Source: Rutstroemia sp. NJR-2017a BVV2 (Eukaryota > Ascomycota > Leotiomycetes > Helotiales > Rutstroemiaceae). From it: 64,000 nucleotides of DNA. Below are positions 24,401 to 36,319 of the stretch, in pieces. The DNA is taken from contig NJPS01000050.1 of the NCBI GenBank assembly GCA_002946415.1, positions 310,001-374,000 on the forward strand. The letters are read 5' to 3'. The notes beneath the pieces are model-generated. The model saw nothing but the letters and a program-made list of their open reading frames with translations. It had not been told where the DNA came from and did not search any database. The position numbers were made by a program, and so were the translations under genes. The number at the start of each line of letters is the position of its first letter. Position 1 is the stretch's first letter.

Positions 24401-26119
24401 TTCGATGATTGCAGAGAATTTGTCGATTTGAATACCTTTTCGAATCCTAAGGGGAATCAGTCAAAACGTGGATTCCATGTCATTGAAGGGCAGATCGCCG
24501 ATTCAGCCTGCCCTTTTTGTGCAAAAACAATCACAGGAAGTTACGGAAATCTTACCCAGCATTTGGGTAAGCATCTGGAAGAGATCTCGTTTGCTGTGGT
24601 CAGAAAACCTTACGAGGAATGGCAATTCTACGAGGACAACGGTTCTGCGAACACACCGGTTCCGTCGGTCATACTGAACGAAGATATCTTCGAAGCTACC
24701 TTGTGGAGTGATGTGAAAAAGGTAGTGAACCTCTTGAATGCAGGAGCTGATGTCAACACGGAGAGAAACGGCGAATCGCTACTGCATGTTGCAAGCGCCA
24801 AAGGGTGTTATACTATGGTATGGCTCCTACTAGAAAGAGGTGCAGACCATCAGAAGAAATCAGCACCTAAAGTCGTCGACGACCCGCCATTTTCCAGCAA
24901 ACATCAACTGCGTGGGATAAAGCGTCGGAAACCGGACATAACGGCACTAGAAGAGGCGTCCATCAAAGGCCATATTAAAGTGGCTGCTCTTTTGGCTAAA
25001 GTTGCTTCTGACCATGGGTTTCAAACCAGCATTGAGGACGCACTCTTGCTCGCAGCAGAGTTTGGGCAACTAGACATAGTTGAGGAGCTTTTTGGGTGTT
25101 TGAAAACTGTCAGAAGTCACATCTTACAAGCAAGCCTTCACTTTGCAGCTGAGAAGGGTCATATTGAAATTGTGAGATTCCTGCTGCTCTGTGGCGCCAA
25201 AAGGATACATTCCATGAACCAGCTTCCAGAACCCTCTGTGTGGTATGATTCGATGGATCCAGTACTCGCTGCTCTCCAAGGAAATCATAAGACGATTGCT
25301 CTGCTCTTACTTAAAGATGGACCTCCCATACCCGAGTCAACATGGTATAAATGTGTCCGGAATGGGGATCGCGACATTGTGTCCGCAATGCTCACACACA
25401 GAACAGCCTCAAGTGATCTTTACCAAGGTCTGCTTATTGCGGCAATTCGAAAAGGCTACACAGATATTGCTGCCGTACTGGTAGAGGCTGGTATCGAGGT
25501 CACAAGCCGCGCAATTACTCTAGTTTGTAGCAACGGCCAATCATCTATTCTCAGACACCTCCTAGATCACGGCGCTGTACCGGAAGTTGAACATTTGATA
25601 TGTGCGATGCTGAACAGAGACCCAGATACCATCAAATTACTCATTTTGCGGCATCCAGAGTTGTTACATCAAATCGATTTTGAATCCATGTCCCTGACGC
25701 TAATCAGAGGATTCGCGAGAACGGTAAAGATACTTCTCTCACCCTGCCGAGCGTATAGTGGTCCAGACAATCTTCGATATGGGCTTAAGGATAAGGCCTT
25801 GCATTTACATACTGAGATAGTGCAGCTCTTAGAGTCCAAAGAATTCGACGTGAATATTGAAGGCAAACATGTGGAATTGAAACTCTTACTGGACGCTGGT
25901 GCAGCACTCCATGGCACAGATGACCCCACTACAGATACTCAACTGGAGTCTCTCAGAATGCAAGAGATCTTTAACATGCTATACGAGAAGGGAGCAGACT
26001 GGCCAGTTCATATCACGAGGCAAGATACTGCAAACTCCGAGGTATACGAGACAGATATTCCAGCCAATCTCCTATTTTCCCTTCTCGGTCCGATTCTAGA
26101 GGATATCACGTCTGAATAG
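21441..26119 (+). CDS. ankyrin-repeat protein with STAND-like N-terminus, ubiquitin-like and C2H2 domains
   Basis: Five exons (21441-21489, 21550-21928, 21978-22754, 22814-24151, 24205-26119) give about 1,485 residues. The start GFGFSVGDFVAAAGLIKKV is the helical module that opens many fungal NLR/STAND-type proteins; a heptad-rich linker follows (about 150-230). Residues about 287-375 match the fungal ubiquitin-like domain (IIFEDAMGRVQGLPYQWFQH, WETFEGML). Paired cysteines (CPRPSC and TCTDCG, rejoined across intron 3) suggest a small zinc site. A long disordered acidic/Ser region holds three 8-residue repeats. A C2H2 cluster follows at about 830-960 (CDICGC, YVCTYEDC, FGCNHCKKKFD). Ankyrin repeats (NAGADVNTERNGESLLHVA and others) fill about 1010-1460. 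No NACHT or NB-ARC is present. A role in recognition or regulation is inferred only from architecture. Confidence 0.85.
23889..23960 (+). repeat. 24-bp coding minisatellite, three copies
   Basis: Three direct 24-bp units (23889-23912, 23913-23936, 23937-23960) lie inside the ankyrin-protein gene. They encode GSLHGIEE, GSLHRIEE and RLLHGIEE in frame, within the disordered linker ahead of the C2H2 cluster. Confidence 0.85.
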
Positions 26120-26352
26120 TTCATAATTATTCGATGCTAGCAAGAAATTGAATAAGAGTCTTTTGTGTTTGATAGAAATCACCTCTATATGTCAAACTGA
26201 TACTGTGTAGACCCTTTGGGACAAGATCTCTTAAATTTCGCGACTACTCGAGTGGTAATAGTTACAAGAATCCACATTGAGCGCCCCCCATCCCCCAAAA
26301 GTAAGTTGTCAGAATGCGTATGTCCAGCTCTCAACAACATCCCCCAGAACTT

Positions 26353-27840
26353 CTATTTTGGCATAGTCACGATGATTGAATCTCCAAGTGGAGATGTATA
26401 TGGTATGATGCTGAGAATCTGAAGCCCGGCTGCGTCAATTAATGCGTGCCACTGTTCCTCCGTACGTTCTTTCGAGCCCAGGGCAGCCAGATATGGTATG
26501 ATGCTGAGAATCTGAAGCCCGGCTGCGTCAATTAATGCGTGCCACTGTTCCTCCGTACGCTCTTTCGAGCCCAGGGCAGCCATCATGGTCAGATCAATTT
26601 GCGCGGCTTGCCAGTGGACCTCCTCGTTCGGGAGCACCATATCATCAATGAGAATGCGCGAGTCTGGGCTCAAAGCAGGAATGAGGTTTCGCAAGATAAT
26701 GACTGCTTTGTCGTCTGGCCAGTCGTGAAGAATGTTACGCAGGTAGTAAAACTTCGCACCTATATATAGAAGAAGATTAGTTAGAATGATTGATCGATTG
26801 GCAGGCGTTACCCATAGATTTCAATTCCATCATACCTTTAATTACTTGTGGCTCAAAAAAGTTGTGAGCAATAACCTCAACACCATCGAGAGCTGGCACA
26901 TGGGAAAGCGTCTGGGGTAGATCTTGCAGCACCAATCTTCCGGCAAGTTCTGGAAACTTCTCCCTGACAGCAATGCACTCATGACCAAATCCTCCTCCGA
27001 CGTCCACGAATACAGTATTCCCTTGGAAATCGCCCAGCTGCTCTTTAAACGGGAATGCGGAGAGCCAGGTCGTAGCGCCAGCACGCTGAACAGTCATGAC
27101 CTGCTGAAAATGCCCAAAGCGCTGAGGTTGATTGGGAAACCAGATAAAACCTGGTAGATCAGTGTTGAATGCTCGTTGCAAAGCTGTCTTGCTATTATCG
27201 GTGATGTTCTCGTATTTAGTTTCGGCAAGGAAATCGAGTAGTTGCTGTAGGACAGGTCCCACGGTATCGAAGCTAGACAAGATGGCATATAAGCCGGAGG
27301 TTCATCGTATTAGAAGAAAAGCGCTTACAAATGATGTATACCGCCTTGGTAGTTTCTATCAGCCAGAGTAGCTGTCAAAGGACTTGGAGCAAAGTGATCC
27401 TTGCTCGTTTCTTTAATTTGCCCATTTGCAGCCAGGTACCGCAAGATACGACCTTCAATTCATCAGCACAACTTCCATTGGCAAATGCGGCATAAAAGTT
27501 ATAATTTATACCTAGAAGCTCTTCAGCCGCCTTTGTCTTCACAGCTAATGTCGCGACGCTGAGCGGCTCCTTGCTCTCCATGATAGCATCGAAAATACCT
27601 AAATCAACGCCAACTCGAGCCATAGTGATTTGTAAATGCTTTATTGAAGTCATTAGCCAATGGCCATTTGGAGATCTGACACATGAAGAATAAAAATACC
27701 AATCCCGCGAAGCGCTGAAGAGTGTCATAAGGAGTTTCAATAGCATATTGAAGCTTGCGCAAAGAGTCTATCAAGCTCTTACGGCCAGCTTCATCGGCGG
27801 TTTTCGCCAAGTTCTCGATCTGGTCGACGATGGAGTCCAT
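26353..27840 (-). CDS. SAM-dependent O-methyltransferase with internal 31-residue duplication
   Basis: Five minus-strand exons (27840-27700, 27638-27512, 27452-27329, 27272-26836, 26759-26353) give about 411 residues with all phases matching. The protein has the fungal O-methyltransferase layout: a helical dimerisation region, a winged-helix segment (LLGRILRYLAANGQIKE across intron 2), the SAM loop VFVDVGGGFGHE, LQDLP, and catalytic His in RNILHDWPDD. It also has ILIDDMVLP and a C-terminal GDSIIVTMPK. Such enzymes methylate hydroxyls of small molecules, often in secondary metabolism; the substrate is unknown. A 93-bp tandem duplication in the last exon repeats AALGSKERTEEQWHALIDAA and the following 11 residues in frame. 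Without it the length would be a normal 380 residues. An upstream in-frame ATG at 27858 is possible. Confidence 0.85.
26398..26586 (-). repeat. 93-bp in-frame tandem duplication
   Basis: Two copies start with TGGTATGATGCTGAGAATCT at 26401 and 26494. Over about 90 bp they differ at one position only (GTACGTTCT versus GTACGCTCT), which is synonymous (Glu codons). The near identity points to a recent event. Confidence 0.95.
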
Positions 27841-28112
27841 AATCATGAATACTGACATAATACGAATAGAGAAAATGTGGGAGGATCTAGTCGGCGTTTA
27901 ACAGGTAGGAGAATAATGGTTTCTGTCGTGAAAGAATTGTAAATTTCCCATGCAGATAGTAGGTCAGATGATGAATTATATCGCTTCTATTCCAACTTGA
28001 AGACCGGTTGGTTACTACGGAAGGCGAACCAGGCTCTTCCGAACAAGCAACAACAGATATTGGAAGAGTACCCGATGGTCAACTTGAGAACAAAGGATTA
28101 GAAAGCATTTAG

Positions 28113-28883
28113 ATGCTCGAAAAAGAAAAGACTTTAAGTCTGCTAGCAAATTCTGAAAAAAGAAATGTGATGGATTGGCTAAGATCTCAACCCAACACAA
28201 CCGCACCGTCGTCTACAGAATTCGACCCTGACAAAAAGCTCTTACTAGTCCCGCTCGCCAATCCAGTAAAATGCAGCGAGAGCAGACAGCAAAGTGACGA
28301 TTACCGAATATACGAGGCAATTCCTAGCTATACTGCCAAAAGAGCTTGGATAGTGCTCACGAACCACGATTCGGATTCCGTAAGCAGATTAAGTGCCTTC
28401 TTGATCTGTATTGTCATCTTATTAGTCACCGTGGTACCACTTGCTATCAACGGTGCACTCTCAAAATTCCACAAAGGCCACAGCATACATGCTCAACGTA
28501 TCTGGACTATGATGTGGCTAGGATTTGGGTCGTTGGGTTTATTTCTGCAAAACATAAATATCAGAACCGAGAGACCTGCTAGATGGATAGGTTTGACTCT
28601 TTTACATGAGTATTGGAGGATGATGGAATGTTTCAAATCGCTAGGTTCGGGTCGTTCTGTTTTTCTAAGTGAGAAATTGGAAAATGCAAGGCCTATGAGA
28701 AATCTTGGTTTACTTTTTCTGGAAATAAATTCTAAGAGGCGGACGCCTTGGGATTGTTTCTCAAATTACAGCGAAATTGTCTTCCACACTTATCTATTTA
28801 TTTATGCGGCGCCAGCGATTGGCGGGTTTGTAGTTGTAGGGCAGATGTTGAGATCATATGGCATTTGCGTTACTGTTTCTTAA
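28113..28883 (+). CDS. hypothetical membrane protein, three predicted TM segments
   Basis: A single-exon frame of 256 codons starts at ATG 28113, directly after an in-frame stop. The first 90 residues are polar and Lys-rich. Hydrophobic segments lie at about 95-118 (LSAFLICIVILLVTVVPLAI), 131-150 (IWTMMWLGFGSLGLFLQNI) and 228-250 (TYLFIYAAPAIGGFVVVG). The middle contains a YTAKRAWIVLTNHDSDSV stretch that looks conserved in style. I do not recognise the family. It is divergent from the O-methyltransferase, with about 270 bp between their starts, so they could share a promoter. Confidence 0.65.
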   Translation: MLEKEKTLSLLANSEKRNVMDWLRSQPNTTAPSSTEFDPDKKLLLVPLANPVKCSESRQQSDDYRIYEAIPSYTAKRAWIVLTNHDSDSVSRLSAFLICIVILLVTVVPLAINGALSKFHKGHSIHAQRIWTMMWLGFGSLGLFLQNINIRTERPARWIGLTLLHEYWRMMECFKSLGSGRSVFLSEKLENARPMRNLGLLFLEINSKRRTPWDCFSNYSEIVFHTYLFIYAAPAIGGFVVVGQMLRSYGICVTVS

Positions 28884-30402
28884 GTAGGCTGCGAACCAAA
28901 CTCACCGGGTTGGGGCATCCATGGGCGGGTTATAAGGACTGATGGGTCGGCGTTGGGTGTGCTGAACAAGATGGTTCTGGCATAGGGTTCTGGCATATGC
29001 TAACCCTACCACTTTGGTTGAGTTGGCTCTGCTTGGGTTGAAGTGCTGGAAAATCTATCATCTCCTGCATTATTGATCTCCCTCCTTGAAACTACAGGCG
29101 TCATCCACAAAGTTAAGATGAGGGTGATGAGGGTGATGAGACTGTCGAAATATCACGGTTTTTTGTAAAGCGATTTCTGATTCTGGGCTTGAATAGCCTC
29201 CAACAAACTGAGTTGGGCACGGTGATAATAAGGCTTAGGGAGTAGTGTTGTTAACTTTTCAATGTGGATTGATGTTGCTAAGATGGAGGAGAAGATAGCG
29301 ACCACTAGGATGTCAGTATGAATAATGGCAATATCAAATGCCACTTGCGCATAGAGTTCATGAATAAAGAAGATATATGCTCAACGTGAAGGCGACGATT
29401 ATTCGCGCCACAGAAGTTGTAGACTTCCCTGAGCCTGTTCATCGGATTTCAGGAAAGACAGCAGCAAGTCTTTGTATAGGGGACTCTTAAGTGAATCATA
29501 ACAGTTAAGCTTGCTGAAATTGAGAAGCGGTCTGATGACAAAACAGCTAGACACAGCCGCGCGATGCATACACGTGTAAAACCTATCATTCGTGCGACAA
29601 AAAAGGACCAATGAGGAATCATCTCGACCACGCAGTGCGCCTTCCACTTAGATACCGCATCAAACCTCAACAAGCAGTGGTAGCACCGAACGCATGTCTC
29701 GAAACTTCGAGCTTCCGATACGAGAAATGCTGTCCCGTCCCTATTAGGCAGGTCTAGTGTAAATGATGTGGCGCCCGCTAGACGATCCAATAGTACGCTC
29801 AGCTCTCAGCTTCCTCGAATCTCGGAAAACAAGTTTATGCTTAAACTTCTCCTCATCAAACAACCCTCCTACCAATCTTGGCAATTGAAACGAACGTCAA
29901 AAGGTATGATATACAAGATCTCCGCTCAACGCAACGCGCCGAATTGTCCGAATACAGCACCTACCAAGATGGGTAAATACCGCATCGAATCAATCCACAA
30001 CCACCATTCGATGAGGCAACTGGCTACTCCTATCTGCCAAACCCCAGTCGGTACCAGCCTCAGAAAATAAGCTTCGCATGGCTGAAACAAACAACTAATC
30101 GGTGGCTTTTGTAATGCATGCGGACGATTGGTCAATGGCAGGCCGTGGTCTCATTTCCAGCTTTTATCCACAGCGAATCAGCTAGCTTGAGATGAACCAT
30201 TGACTTTCCCCGCAACTTGGAACGACAGCGCAACGCACTACCACGCTTCTATAAAGCTGTTCCTGAATCCCAGGGTTTTGCGGGATAGCTTCCTGTTTAC
30301 TTTTCGTATTGAATTGCTACTGGGTCCTGGTCTTTGATACTTCAATTTTTGATCAATTAGTTGGATAACTTTATCGAAACAATTCGCGAAATACCATCCA
30401 AA
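28884..30402. other. intergenic region
   Basis: 1.5 kb with only short unsupported frames on both strands. Near 29110-29135 a GAGGGTGAT unit is directly repeated. The last 150 bp before 30403 look like a promoter and 5'UTR (CT-rich, then AATTCGCG and a CCATCCAAA leader before ATG). Confidence 0.4.
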
Positions 30403-31169
30403 ATGAAGTTCTTACTCACTGTATCCGCCATCGCAGGCCTTGTTTCTGCCCAAAACCTCGCAGGCGAGCCGGCGTGTGCTGTACGTTTTTTTCCCCCCCC
30501 ATTGAATCCTGCCCTCTAGAGAACCCCCAAAACTAACCATCATCCCCACAGACCGGATGCCTCAGCTCCGCAATCGTAGCAGCCGGCTGCGCAGCCACCG
30601 ACCAAGCATGCGCCTGCGGCACCGCCCAAGCCGCCATCCAAACCGCCGTCACTCCCTGTCTCCTCCAAAACTGCAATCAGAGTGATCTCATCATCGCCGC
30701 ATCCGTCGGCCTGGGACTGTGTTCCGCATTCTCCGCTTCCGCGACACAAACCTCTGGTCTTTCGGCCTCCTCATCTGCTTCATCTGGAGCTTCAATTGCG
30801 CCCTCGACTTCAGCCGCTAGCACTTTGGAGCCAGATGGTACGGTTACGGCTTTGAGCACTAGCATCGCATCGCCTGGTGGACCGTTGGATTCGGCTAGTT
30901 CGGCTAGTTTTACGTTACCAGGCGGACCGCTCCAGACATCGGGTGTGGTGTCGGTTCATACTGCCTCTTCGAGCGGAAGTGCGTCCGGCACATCTGCCTC
31001 GCAAAGTAGTTCAGCGGCGTCGAGTAAGAGCGCATCGGGCAGCGCGACGGGTGGATCTGCGACTTCAAGTGCGGCGGCACAAGCTTCGACAAACGCGGCG
31101 CCACAAATGGGTGTGAAGATGGTTGGTGGATTGGCGGGTGTATTTATGGGTTTCGTTGCTGCTCTATGA
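30403..31169 (+). CDS. CFEM-domain GPI-anchored cell-surface protein
   Basis: Two exons (30403-30480, 30552-31169) give about 231 residues. A clear signal peptide opens the protein (MKFLLTVSAIAGLVSA, cleavage near QN). The CFEM region follows with eight cysteines in family order: PAC, TGC, AGC, QACAC (two), TPC, QNC and GLC, with an Asp before the fourth cysteine (ATDQACACG). CFEM proteins bind haem or serve at the fungal surface, and some act in host interaction. The rest is a long Ser/Ala/Gly/Thr-rich, O-glycosylation-type stalk. It ends in a small-residue site followed by a hydrophobic tail (VKMVGGLAGVFMGFVAAL), typical of GPI attachment. The intron falls within the first Cys motif. Confidence 0.92.
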
Positions 31170-31960
31170 GGGGGTCTGGGATAGGCGAAGGATGATACCG
31201 AAAGCACTGGACGTCATGAATAATGACCCGATAGTATGCACATATGGTTGTACGGATTACAGCATATGAACATTTGACTGCACATATGATAATGATAATT
31301 TACCTGCGAAAACTTCTCCCATGGTCCCGAAATTGTGAGAAAGATGTAAAAAGGGGATGACAAGGTGAACATCACACAATTCTGGGAATACCAACTCGCA
31401 ATAATGTTCTCACACCCGAATCCGAGCAATACCCGTCTGTAACCTCTCAAGTCATCAGCGCAGACGCAACATCTCGTTCAAAACCTCCAGGGATCCCCAC
31501 CGCATGTACGATGTCTAGCATTTCCCGCGGCCCGCTTCTAGACCTTCACTGAGTGTTCAAGCAATGCAAATGCGCTTTTCGTAGGAGGCATAAGCGAAGG
31601 CCGACGGTTACTATTAGCAGTCTCTATTTAGGAATTGTTCACTTAACATTAGATATTCCGGAAAGTGTGAGATTCTTAATTCTCCGTTTCCATCTTATGT
31701 TTCAGAATTGTGGGCTGGGACTCCACAAACACAATATCGTAATGGAACATCGCGCACACAAATACCAAAAAGTTGCAATCATTAGCGAATAGCCGGACAA
31801 TTCAGACTGTCGTGACTATCTCGGACTTCTGTCACAGGCCGTGGTTTTCCGAAGTAGTAATAAATCTTTCTATACAAATACTTTGTATCCCTCCTTACAA
31901 TTGGGTCACTAATTCTATCAAGAGATCAGATACATCTTCTAGCCATATTTATTTGCCAAA
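31170..31960. other. intergenic region
   Basis: About 790 bp without a supported gene, containing the CFEM gene's 3'UTR and the upstream region of the monooxygenase. No repeat or RNA gene was seen. Confidence 0.4.
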
Positions 31961-33493
31961 ATGTTCAAAGCCTATCCCGACCGCGATCCATTATTGGACA
32001 TCAATGTCATTGTCGTCGGCGCAGGTCCAGGAGGTCTAGTTACCGCGATCGAGCTCTGGCGCATTGGTTGCAACGTGAGAGTTTTGGAGGCAAGATCTCA
32101 AGATGAATCCGCACACGGTTAGAGTGAATTTCTCTTTCAAGTGTGAACAAAGCTAATTATACTCAATACAGGTGGGCCCTTCGGCCTTGGTATTCCAGTT
32201 TTGCGCCATCTGTCCAACATCCCGGGCTTGAAAGAGACGCTGATGACTGCTTGCTTTAAGGTGCAAAGCTCTTGGTATACTTCCTCTGGTAGATTGATTG
32301 GGGGTCCTTATTACGGCGGAAGTGCCGACGATCCAGGTCCTGCGCTTTTGACTCTTACAGACCGGGAGCGATTCGTCAAGTATTTAGTTGAATTCCTTGG
32401 ACATCTCAACATTCCTATTCAGTACGACAGCCGAGTCGTCGACTATAAGGAAGACAAGAACCTGAAAAAGTCATTTGCAATCACCGCTACCGGAGAGACT
32501 CTTGAAGCAGATTTGATTGTCGCGGCTGATGGCGTCGGGACGAAATCATGGAAACTCATCGCTAAGGAAAGACAACTACCAAAGCAGAGTGGATTCAGTA
32601 TATTCAGAGGTAGTATACCGGCATCGAGCTATCTTCAGAGTCCAATTTTGAGGGAAGAGTTTGGAGAGATGAATGAGGGGTATGGGCATGTGCGCTTCTA
32701 CCTAGGCCAAGACTCGCATGCTGTGGTAGTCGTTACTCCAGATAAAATTGCTTTTGACTTAACTCGCAAGGTATGTCCAGCAGTCATCATCCTCTACGGC
32801 TGCCAGTTTTCTCTTGCTAAGATTCATAAGCCCCTCCCAGACACCACGTTGAACGAATCTTGGTATCACACGATACCAAATGCCCAAGCCATACAAGAGA
32901 TCCAACGAACAGCCCAGGACTGGCATCCAGCTGTGCTTGAGCTCTTCGAGAGATGTGACGAGAATTCGATAGTTGACTGGCCGCTCCTATGGCGAAACCC
33001 CTTTCCCACTTGGCGCTCTCCACATGGTCATGTGATTCAATTGGGCGACGCTTCGCACTCCTTCCTGCCTACGTCCGCTAATGGCGCCACTCAGGCGCTA
33101 GAGGATGCTATATCCCTCGCAGCTTGCGTAAAACTAGCTTTGAAGGATAACCTAGACATCGCGATAGCAACTAAGGTTCACAACACACTACGATTTGAGC
33201 GGACGTCATGTGCTCAAAAGGCGGGATGGAAAAACCGTGAGATGTTACATAATCATACCGCCAAAACCGCAGCCGAGAACCCGATGAAGCTAGCTCAGCT
33301 TGTTGGAAAATGGTTGCACAACCATGATGCCGAGGCGTATGTGCATGAGAAGTGGGAATTATGCAAGGTTGCATTAGAGACACAGCAAAAATTCAAGAAC
33401 ACGAATCTCCCACCTGGATATACGTATCAGCCATGGACGATTGACGAGATGCTTGCAGGCAAGAATCTCATTGACGAAGGAGATTGGACTTAA
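31961..33493 (+). CDS. FAD-dependent aromatic monooxygenase (salicylate hydroxylase-like)
   Basis: Exons 31961-32117, 32172-32770 and 32822-33493 give about 475 residues. The Rossmann GxGxxG (VIVVGAGPGGL), the DG motif (LIVAADGVGTKSW) and the GD motif (VIQLGDASHSFLPTSANGA) are all present, defining a class A flavin monooxygenase. Family members hydroxylate aromatic or polyketide-like substrates with NAD(P)H; the substrate here is unknown. The second intron is 51 nt with GTATGT...CTAAG ends and contains no stop in frame, so retention would add 17 residues. I treat it as an intron because the FDLTRK to IHKPLPD join reads better. It lies upstream of, and converges with, the sugar transporter. 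Confidence 0.9.
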
Positions 33494-33942
33494 AACTATC
33501 TTCTTATTAGTTAAGTGCCACGAATAGGTTGCAAGTTTGAAAAAACTGGAGAAATTGTGAAGAAGGAAGCAGAGAAAGCTTCGGGGATAGTTGGAATTTT
33601 CTGGCCTGATTGTAAGATTACTGAGATATTGGGAGGTTGGATTTGGGGAAGGATGTTGTGCAGGGAGGATGTCTCTCTGGAGAAACGGGGATTAATTGAG
33701 ATGGAATTATTGGTGGGAGAGGATGAGGATTCGGGAGGATGAGGGTTCAGGATAATGTAATGTTCACTTTAAGAACTATGCATAAAACAATTACTCCAAT
33801 CTTTATTCAATTCTACTGCCATTAAACCTCTAAAGATTGTAAACGAAACATCAATGGTATATTTTCTGCGCCCTTTCCAATCCAGAACCATAGTTAATCA
33901 TTCATAACTGATCATACTCCCCCCTGTCTCAAGATCCTCCCC
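33494..33942. other. convergent intergenic region
   Basis: 450 bp between the stop codons of two convergent genes. A G-rich plus-strand frame at 33515-33742 has no family resemblance. AATAAA-like AT-rich sequence around 33780-33830 could serve polyadenylation on either side. Confidence 0.4.
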
Positions 33943-36319
33943 TCATAACTTTTCCTTCACCTCTGCATCCTGACTAGAAGACTCATCCGTCCTCTCAATC
34001 CTCTCCTCTCGTTGATTTTTTGTGTCCTCAGTCTTGAAGTCCGCTGTCACATCGAAATGGTACAATGGCTCCAAGGTAGCGTGCTTGTTGAAGAAAACGT
34101 ATCGCTTAAGCCAGTATGGAAGGGTCTTGGTGAGTTGGTAGCGCATGAAAGTGCGTGTGGGGATGGCGAAGATGTAGTCGAGCTCTTCGAGGGTTCGCTG
34201 TTTGGTTTCGGGCACGAAGAAGAAGATCATAACGAAGGCGACGAGGTTGAGTCCACTGTGATGGTTTGTTAGTCATTGATTCAGGGGTAGTGTAGGACGA
34301 ATGACTTACGCATAGAAACAGAATGCTCCAACAGGGTGGAACACTTCGAGGATCTTAGGGAAAGAGATGGATAGAACTGCGGCCCAGAAGAGACAGGTGG
34401 CGACGGCCCATCCCATTCCTACTTCTCTGTGAGAAAGAGGGAATACTTCGGCAGAGTATGTGAATGGAACGGGTCCCTCTCCGGGAGAGTAGAACGCTGC
34501 GAAGATGTAGATGAAGGTAGCGATGAGCCCGAGATGAGCTGTTTTGTCCTCACTGTAACATGATTAGAAGTGCCAGTTGCAATATTGGGAAGTTTACTTA
34601 CGGGATGAGGAAACACAATCCAGCCACGAGCAGAGACCATGCCATCTGAGGGAAGGTGAAGAGAAGAAGAGATCTTCTACCGAAAGTATCGATCGTCCAA
34701 ATTGCCGGCCAACTAGAGAACAGTTAGAAAATGCCAAGTAGAATTAGTAAAAGACTTCTTACGCGAAAACAAAGTTAACCAAACCGAAACCGAAAGATGC
34801 AATCAGAGCGTTCTTTGAAGAAGCACCAGCTTGCGCAAAAATGGTAGAGGAATAGAAAGCAATAATGTTGATACCACACATCTGTTGCGCAATCATGACG
34901 GTGAATGATGCGAGTGTAGCTCTTCGGACACGAGGAATCGTGAAAAGTTGAATGAATCGAGAAACGTAGTTGGTCTTGCCAACGATCGCCGCTTCGATTT
35001 TCAATTGACAGTCGATGAAATAAAGATCTCTTGCAGCAAAAAGATCGTGCTTGCGAAGACGGCATAGGGATTTGTATGCCTTTTTGTATTCTCCTCTCTT
35101 CATGTACCATCTTGGGGATTCTGATACCTATTAGCGCATGTCGAACGCAGATCATGGCACTTCCTTACCTGGGCAGAAGAAGATCAAAACTGCAAGTGGA
35201 AGAGCTGGGATGAAAGCTGAACCGATTTGCAATCTCCAGGCAATCTTTCCAGTGTCGATAACGACCAAGTTCTACAATAATGTTAGTCCTATATGCTATC
35301 AATGGACGAGGCAAAACTTACAGCCACGAATCCCAAGAAAATACCGAATGCAGTCCACATTTGCCATGACATGACCAAAGCGCTAAAGGTTGATTAGCAC
35401 ATGACATATGCAGTTGTAGATAGAATCCCTTACCCTCGAATCTTTGCTGGACTGTTCTCTGCGGCGAAAATAGGTACAGTACTACCCTTTAATCCCATAC
35501 CAATACCAAGAATCAAACGACTGACGAACAATGTTTCCCAAGATTTTGAGAAGGCGCCACCGATTGGAGTAAACACACAAATGATAGCAGCGATGAAGAT
35601 TGTACCACGACGACCGAACCAAGTATTGAATGGGTCACTAATCCAGCAACCACTTACAAGTCTGTTAGCATAGTCATATAGGATATGGAATGCGGAACAC
35701 TCACAGGAAAGCGGAACCAATGTATGGACCAGCATTGACCAATCCAACGAGCCAATTGTCGCGATCATGATTCGGAGAAGCTGCATTTTCACCTTGACCA
35801 ATACCGAATTCTGCTGGGAACGAAAGATTTGCGCCGTTACTTCCAGTTTGATCCCAACCTCTGTTACGCCACTTAGTATTTGAGCCCCCACGAAGAATAT
35901 GCGTGCAAACCTACTGTACAGCAGCACCGATAGAGCAAGTAATAATCGTTAAGTACAGAGTAATTGGATGACTCCATCTGTGAGCGGCTTCGAATCGCAA
36001 GGCGACTTTATCGTCTTCGTCCAGTTGTCTAACGTTCTCGAAGTTTTCCGGATCAGCAGCAACCAGAACACCCTTCTCGAGTAATGGAAGGATATCCATC
36101 AAATCGTTTTCGCGCGCGAATTCTCCTACATCTCGAAGGAGAACGGTTTCTCCTAATCCTGCGAGAGGGTTTTGGATTCTAAGACAAATTAGCTCAAGGT
36201 TAATCCAAAGCCAATTCAATTGAAGCTTACTTGGCTGTGGCATTGTTGTTTAAATCCACATGTGTGGTAGGGTGAGCATGTTCAACCGTGTTAACGGCAT
36301 CAATTGTGTCTTCCTTCAT
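33943..36319 (-). CDS. MFS sugar porter (monosaccharide/polyol transporter type)
   Basis: Ten minus-strand exons: 36319-36231, 36178-35915, 35860-35705, 35652-35434, 35382-35322, 35271-35169, 35120-34763, 34712-34602, 34552-34310 and 34255-33943. They give about 638 residues, and every join keeps phase. Sugar-porter signatures are visible: [18 protein letters not shown] (loop 2-3), ESPRWYMK after TM6, [40 protein letters not shown] and [12 protein letters not shown]. The start of TM1 reads [20 protein letters not shown], with Gln and Asp. The long hydrophilic N-terminus (about 100 residues) and acidic C-tail resemble the fungal polyol/inositol transporter branch. The substrate cannot be set from sequence. 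At intron 3 the CAG that abuts a TGCTAAC branch point is skipped for the next AAG. Nearby catabolic and tailoring genes do not define its cargo. Confidence 0.9.

Noticed and set aside
29399..30070. Overlapping frames of 82-113 codons on both strands
   Set aside because: They overlap each other, show no motifs and have no plausible splice partners.
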